From the NCBI GenBank assembly GCA_015499985.1, contig JAAAUF010001067.1, positions 1-12,971 on the forward strand: a stretch of DNA of 12,971 nucleotides, given 5' to 3'. This DNA is from Haplosporangium gracile (taxonomy: Eukaryota > Mortierellomycota > Mortierellomycetes > Mortierellales > Mortierellaceae). The position numbers and the translations under genes are program-made. Shown piece by piece: positions 8,465-12,971 of the stretch. Every line of letters starts with the position of its first letter. Within the stretch, counting starts at the first letter, position 1. Under the pieces are notes generated by a model. It was not told the origin of the DNA. It searched no databases and saw only the letters and a list, made by a program, of their open reading frames with translations.

Positions 8465-11400
8465 TTATTCGATGGATTTTGAAGGCAATGTATCGCTCTT
8501 TTCTCCAAACATGGTGTTCCACCATTCGGTGCCTTTGTTCCGGGTGAACCACGCCTTGTCGTACTTGTCAACCAAAAACTCCCTCGAAAATCTGTACACT
8601 CGAAGCCCACACCTCCGGTACTTGTCCGCATCGCCATTGCCAATCATCTCCAGTTGTACCGTCGGTCTCTTATTCTTGCCAATTGTGTAGTCTGCCTCGA
8701 TAGTGAGGAGAGATCGACCTGGCAACGGCTTGATAGGCAGAAGATCAGCAGCCTCAATATGACCGCCCTTTGGCGCGTCAGATTTCGATCCCGTGCCATT
8801 GTCAGTATTCCGATCCTTGTCGCCTTCACGCTCGTCTTCATAGTCCTCTTCGTCGTAATCAGCGACATCTCCTGGTCGCGCGTCCCAGTCCTCGCCATAC
8901 CGCCTACGACAAATTTCGTCCGCATCCCTAAAGGCCTGGACAAAGCTGACGACAGACATTCCGTCCCGTTTCTGAATCTTGTTGAATGACAGCGTCTGCA
9001 AGTAGGGCGCATAATCCGTCACGAGCGCTGTGAGATCGGACGCCGTAACGACCCAGGGTCCCTTGAGGTGCAGTCGCTCCAGCCTGCTCTCCTTGAACAT
9101 CCCACTATCGTCGTCGACGACAACGGCAGTGACAGTCGCCTCTGGAAGATCACTGCCATACTTTTCGATCGACGGTGACAACGCATATGTGACGGGGGAG
9201 TAGGCGCTAAGTGGTAGTCGTTGAGACGATCCGTAGAGATGTAGACTCAAAGTAACCGATGTGAGACTGGGACAGCCCTTGAGCCAGTCAAAGGTGAACA
9301 CTGCCGCGGGCGGTCCCTCCATCTCTAAAGTCTTCAGTTTGGGCAGAGTCCATGTTCTTGTCCAAATACCGCCCTTTGAAGTTGTCGAGGCATCGTGGGT
9401 CGATTCTGCAGAAGTAGAAGCGGTTGCTGGTCCCTGTGGTGCCGAGGCTGAATAGAAACGGCTTGTATGCAGCGAAAGTCGGGGAATGTCCTTGAGTCGG
9501 CTCTCGAGATCTACTTTCTTCTTGCAGCTCAGAATCAAGGTTTCTAGGTTGGGCATCGTCTCCAGAGAATCATAGTCGAAGCGCAAAGCAGGCGTACCAT
9601 CCAGTTGCAGAGACTTGAGTTTTGGAAGGTTCCACTTGGGAAAGAGGCTAGGATCCAGTGGTGCCTGTCGACGAGGATCCGCATCAGGGTCGCTGTTGCC
9701 CAATCCAGTCGCCTGATGTCCTTCTCCGACGGTGCCGAAACTGAGGTCCAGATCTTCCAAATTGAAACATTGGTCGAGTGAGCCGATTTGAATAGTTGAG
9801 GTGCATCTCAAGTCAATCCTCAACGACCGCAACCGAGGCAAAGGGGATGGCCAATTTCCGATACCATTGGCAAGCGAGGCGGTTTGAACCAGACGTGACT
9901 TTTCCAGATCCTGCTGCAGCACCCATTCTTGGTTGCGATTGCGGAACCCAAGGCTGCTGACGATATGGACGTTTCTAAGAGACTTTGCGAATGCGGCCAT
10001 ACTATCGTTGAGGGCGTGGATGATGAAGCGATAGGGGCGGTCCGACCAAAAGTACAAATCGTCCAGAGCGGGAAGCAGGGGCGACAAAGGATGATCTCTT
10101 GCATGTTGGGCTGCCCAGGAAAGAAGGTAAGGATGACCGACCTCCATCCTGACCGTGTCCAGACGATGACATCTCCGGAGGAATGCCTCCATATCGAGGC
10201 CTTCGCCCATATCAATCCTGAACTGGTCCTCGTCATCCAACTGCAGCAGTCGCTCCGCGTTAATATTTCCAGCCAGACCGTAGAATCCTGGAATATATCC
10301 AATATCCAAGACTTCCGGTTCTCCAACAGCCTCGTAGAGCAGCAACTTGGGCTTCGTGAAGTTAAACATGGCGCTCCGAGCCTCCTTGGCTGAAGTGAAC
10401 CTGTTGTTGTCGTAATCGTTCCACTGATTGTCAAACCCGAGTTGGAGGCAGGGTTTCCGAGGGAAGGACTTTTTGTTGAGGTGGATGAAGGCGATGGTAT
10501 CTTGGAGATGTTGGCTGGGCAATGATTCATCCCGGTATACGTTGAGGTATCTTAAACTGGAGAGCTTGGGTGCAATAGGGAGATTCTTGTGAGCCTTGGA
10601 GACATGGAACGAGTACTCGGTGATGCACTCGACATTGTAGTGGAGTATCATTTGAGCAATGCCCTCGCGGACGAGATTCTTGTAATCGTGGTTCTGTTGG
10701 AAATCCTCTGTATGTTTGCGTTCCTGGTCATCTCCTGTTGGCACCGCTGCTTGGCCGTCCTGTTCCTCCGGCGACTCGCTGCCGTCGACGGCTTGGTCAG
10801 AAAGTTCGTCAATTTCACGCTGGATCTCCTGCAAATAAAGTGACATTGGCAACTTGATCAGGCGGATAAATCGATGGAATTCGATATACTGCCACTGATA
10901 GTTGTCCAGTACCGTCAAATATTTCGAGTAATCGACAGTCATAGAGCTGTCTTGCTGAACCGAAGAGTCATCCCGTGTCGCAGGAAGAAAGGGCTTGAGC
11001 GATGGAAACTCGACCGGAGTAATCAATTGAAGACCGTAGTCAGCTAGAATCGAGGCAGCGTCTCTTCCTGTGAGACGTTGTTGGTGGTGCAGAAGAGAGG
11101 TCAGGACGAGGACGAATAGTTGCACCGAGTCGGTGACAAAGTCGGATTCATACAAGGTCATTTGCCAGGTCTGCAGGGGATGGTCCATGATCTTTGGTAG
11201 GGCCGCGTAGAAAAAGAAGCGGTTAACGAGGAGGAGGGTTTGCAGTGTCCTGAGGTCGCCCCAGAGGTGGTTCACGATGAGATAGAGACATTCGTTAGGA
11301 AGAGTCTGAGCTGGGGATGGATGAGGCTGTTGCTGCTGTTCCTCTGCGTCGTCATTGTAGTTGTCTATGTGTTCGACATTGGGATGAAATTGAGTAAGTC

Positions 11401-11467
11401 ATCAGTAGTTTTGCTGATGATGGAAAGTAGATGACTGTTGTTGAGTATGTGTTTTCTAACCTGTCAT
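8465..11467 (-). CDS. F-box/leucine-rich-repeat protein, intact
   Basis: The long open frame has no ATG before the F-box: its first usable codon, a GTG at 11275, falls inside the motif. Going upstream the frame stays open to a TGA at 11399-11401. A 96-base intron (11365-11460, GTTAGA to CATAG) joins it to a 7-base coding exon, ATGACAG at 11467-11461, giving MTDNYNDDAEEQQQQ at the N-terminus and 968 aa. A TATA box about 165 bases upstream supports this. The F-box starts at LPNECLYLIV (24-33) and runs on through LLLVNRFFFYAALPKI. LRR-like units follow, with LPRLRSL (about 511), LPKLKSL (about 582), LPKLKTL (about 676) and RLERLHL (about 763). A strongly acidic stretch lies at about 828-851. Expected role: substrate receptor of an SCF ubiquitin ligase, with Skp1 bound by the F-box and the target by the LRRs. 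The target is unknown. The start model is inferred; the rest is firm. Confidence 0.82.
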
Positions 11468-11520
11468 GAGCGCGAGCGAGAAGATGGTAACACAACTGTG
11501 AATGCACACAGAAAGAAGGG

Positions 11521-11541
11521 GAGAGAGAGAGAGAGAGAGAG
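11521..11541. repeat. (GA)10 tract in the F-box 5' leader
   Basis: Ten GA units on the plus strand, read as CT on the gene strand, form part of the pyrimidine-rich leader between the TATA box and the proposed ATG of the F-box gene. Confidence 0.85.
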
Positions 11542-11625
11542 CTGGTTACTGGAAGGAGGTAGAGGAGTGAGAAAAGTGAAAGGAAGCCGCATACAGCGAT
11601 CGAGGAGAGAGAAACCGAGCCTTCC

Positions 11626-11638
11626 TTTTTTATATATA
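11626..11638 (-). promoter_or_regulatory. TATA box of the F-box gene
   Basis: TATATATAAAAAA on the minus strand, about 165 bases before the proposed ATG at 11467 and followed by a CT-rich leader. The same order (TATA, CT-rich leader, ATG) is seen at the GH5 gene. Confidence 0.6.
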
Positions 11639-12405
11639 AATTATTGTTCCTGCAGATGAGATGGGGGGCTGCGTAAGAGAAACTCCAAAAGATCCAACAC
11701 AGTTACCAGCCTCCTCTTACATACCAAAGATTCATCCGTAGTATCAGCCTGTTCTTTTATGTTGCAGAACTGAACAACGGCCACATTTGCCGCGCCTCCA
11801 GTATGTCTTTGATGATCAGGGCATCAGAAGGGCAATGGCCAGGCACCGTGTGAATCCAGGAAAGGATCACGTCTTCTGACGCGTCTTACCTGCTTGCAAG
11901 GACCTCAAATAAGCATCTAGGTAGGAATGACGATATGCTGTGGAATGCATTTTTTTTTCTTTTCAAATCCAATGCTTCTTCCTATCCCAACACTCACAAA
12001 ATAGCCCTCGGTCATCTGAGCCCTAACGTTCTCCTGGGTACGTGAGAATTTCTAGAGTCCAGAAAGGGAAAATGGGTTGAGAAGTGAAAGAAAGAAGGTG
12101 TGGACAGACCACAGTACCCAAGCACAAAGGAAAGGGGCAACCTTAAATAAAAAAAAGAAAGAAACCTCAAAACGTCGAACGAAAGGACAAAAGGTGTGGA
12201 GATGGGCAAAGATGAAGAGAATAGGGGACGAGCGCAAAAGTCCAAGAAAAATAGAAATAACAAGCAAGTACAACTTAAAGTGAGGACGAAAGAAACGAGG
12301 GTCAATAATGCTTACCATGTGATTATTTCGGCCTATGGTAGGTGCAGATCTGTTTTCAAATGCTCGAGTCGTCTTGAATACATCCCGGAGGGCGGTAACA
12401 GGCGA

Positions 12406-12429
12406 ACACACATACACACACACACACAC
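12406..12429 (+). repeat. (CA)n dinucleotide tract
   Basis: About twelve CA units with one TA interruption. It is an ordinary microsatellite. Confidence 0.9.
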
Positions 12430-12499
12430 GACCTAGTGACCTTGATTCTCACGTCGTTCTTGTTTTTTTTGTTCTTTTGTTGTGACATACTACCACTAG

Positions 12500-12670
12500 A
12501 AAGAAGACGAGATTACTCTCAATGATATGTTGACTTTGAATTCTAAGGCCGAGTCTTTCCGTCAGTATGTGTAGATGCTCGAGGATTTCAACGCCGGATT
12601 AGAATAGAGGGCCCCGGATGCAGATGACATCGCTCGTCTCACCAAAGTTCATCATCGGTCTCGCCTGTAT
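12500..12670 (+). pseudogene. Possible decayed coding fragment, unrecognised
   Basis: After a TAG at 12497-12499 one plus-strand frame reads protein-like text for about 57 codons (EITLNDMLTLNSKAESFRQY, MLEDFNAGLE, RAPDADDIARLTKVHH), broken by TAG codons at 12572-12574 and 12605-12607. Both breaks would be glutamine if a C had become T. The composition is balanced and unlike the low-complexity frames around it. I do not recognise the family. The opposite strand of the same bases also offers a candidate terminal exon (12664-12599), so the sense strand is uncertain. Confidence 0.22.
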
Positions 12671-12770
12671 TAGAAAACAGAGCGTATTAGTCATCGATTT
12701 TTTTTTCTTTTCTCTTGTCAACGAAAAGACAATGAACCATTTTGGTATCGCTTATGGGACTTTATTTGGA

Positions 12771-12787
12771 TTTTTTTTTTTTTTTTT
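12771..12787 (+). repeat. T17 homopolymer
   Basis: Seventeen T in a row. The plus-strand open frame that crosses it is explained by this tract, not by coding. Confidence 0.9.
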
Positions 12788-12954
12788 GCATGAAAGGTTG
12801 GAGGCGGCCAAGAATTGACGGATGCGAACATAATGGTCTTCTTTGTTGTTTAGGCTTTACTGCTGCTCACAAAAAAAGAAATGACTTTATTTTCATGTTG
12901 CTTCTAGCTAAAATGAAGCGTTTCAGTGGGAGTTTTGCATCTGGAGAGAGAGAA

Positions 12955-12971
12955 GGGGGGGGGGGGGGGGG
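12955..12971 (+). repeat. G17 homopolymer at the window end
   Basis: The last 17 bases are all G, following a short GA run. It may be a true tract or a sequencing artefact; two-colour chemistry is known to produce false G runs at read ends. Confidence 0.85.

Larger units (their letters stand above)
11639..12971. other. Right-hand region with no established gene
   Basis: About 1.3 kb upstream of the F-box gene. The long open frames here are CT/GA-rich or contain poly-T and are not convincing. On the minus strand, however, several short protein-like stretches end at good donor sites: one ending GRNNHM before GTAAGC (12317), one reading SRTQENVRAQMTEGYF before GTGAGT (near 11998), and one reading ISSFLPRCLFEVLASR before GTAAGA (near 11889). 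I could not join them into a protein with a start and a stop. They may be exons of an unrecognised gene, remains of one, or chance. Confidence 0.4.

Noticed and set aside
9820..10530. Minus-strand open frame of 236 codons inside the F-box gene
   Set aside because: It is a shadow of the long F-box frame: serine/threonine-rich text without family features.
12052..12429. Minus-strand open frame of 125 codons with hydrophobic text
   Set aside because: Most of it comes from a CT-rich stretch that reads as an intron after the GTAAGC donor at 12316, and it starts in the CA repeat.
1..12971. CRISPR array, transposon, tRNA or rRNA genes
   Set aside because: No regularly spaced direct repeats, no transposase or reverse transcriptase frame, no long terminal repeats, and no tRNA A/B-box pairs or rRNA sequence were recognised.

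Overview
The window looks like nuclear DNA of a filamentous fungus, most likely an early-diverging one close to Mortierellaceae (Mucoromycota). The signs are short GT-AG introns with CT-rich tails, pyrimidine-rich 5' leaders, TATA boxes about 165-185 bases before the start codons, many A/T homopolymers and dinucleotide repeats, and two F-box/LRR proteins of the style that is greatly expanded in Mortierella relatives. The taxonomic placement is inference from protein style, not from a search.

Layout, left to right. (1) Bases 327-1761, minus strand: a broken F-box/LRR gene with two in-frame stops and one frameshift. (2) Bases 2403-5028, minus strand: a six-exon gene for a secreted glycoside hydrolase family 5 enzyme of the endoglycoceramidase type with a C-terminal ricin-type (beta-trefoil, CBM13-like) carbohydrate-binding domain, 639 aa when spliced. 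(3) Bases 5215-7288: a gene-poor stretch between divergent genes, holding an inverted repeat, an (AAAAC)n tract, a 12-bp palindrome around an E-box, and a pyrimidine-rich leader. (4) Bases 7289-8371, plus strand: a two-exon gene for a multi-pass membrane protein of the YhhN/TMEM86 (lysoplasmalogenase) family, 302 aa. (5) Bases 8465-11467, minus strand: an intact F-box/LRR gene, 968 aa, convergent with TMEM86 and only 93 bases from it. Its true start needs a 7-base first coding exon upstream of the long open frame. (6) Bases 11640-12971: no gene I can establish. It holds simple repeats, a homopolymer end, and a few short protein-like fragments that may be remains of a gene or an unrecognised multi-exon gene.

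The genes do not form an obvious pathway. Two concern lipids: the GH5 enzyme probably cleaves glycosphingolipids or steryl glucosides outside the cell, and the TMEM86 protein is a membrane lipid hydrolase. The F-box pair illustrates birth and death in a large family. I did not find a clearly new biological system. The points most worth a second look are the lectin-fused endoglycoceramidase-like enzyme with a possible 18-base poison microexon, a TMEM86 gene in a fungus with a stop-free, frame-preserving intron and an upstream E-box palindrome, and the unexplained right-hand region.
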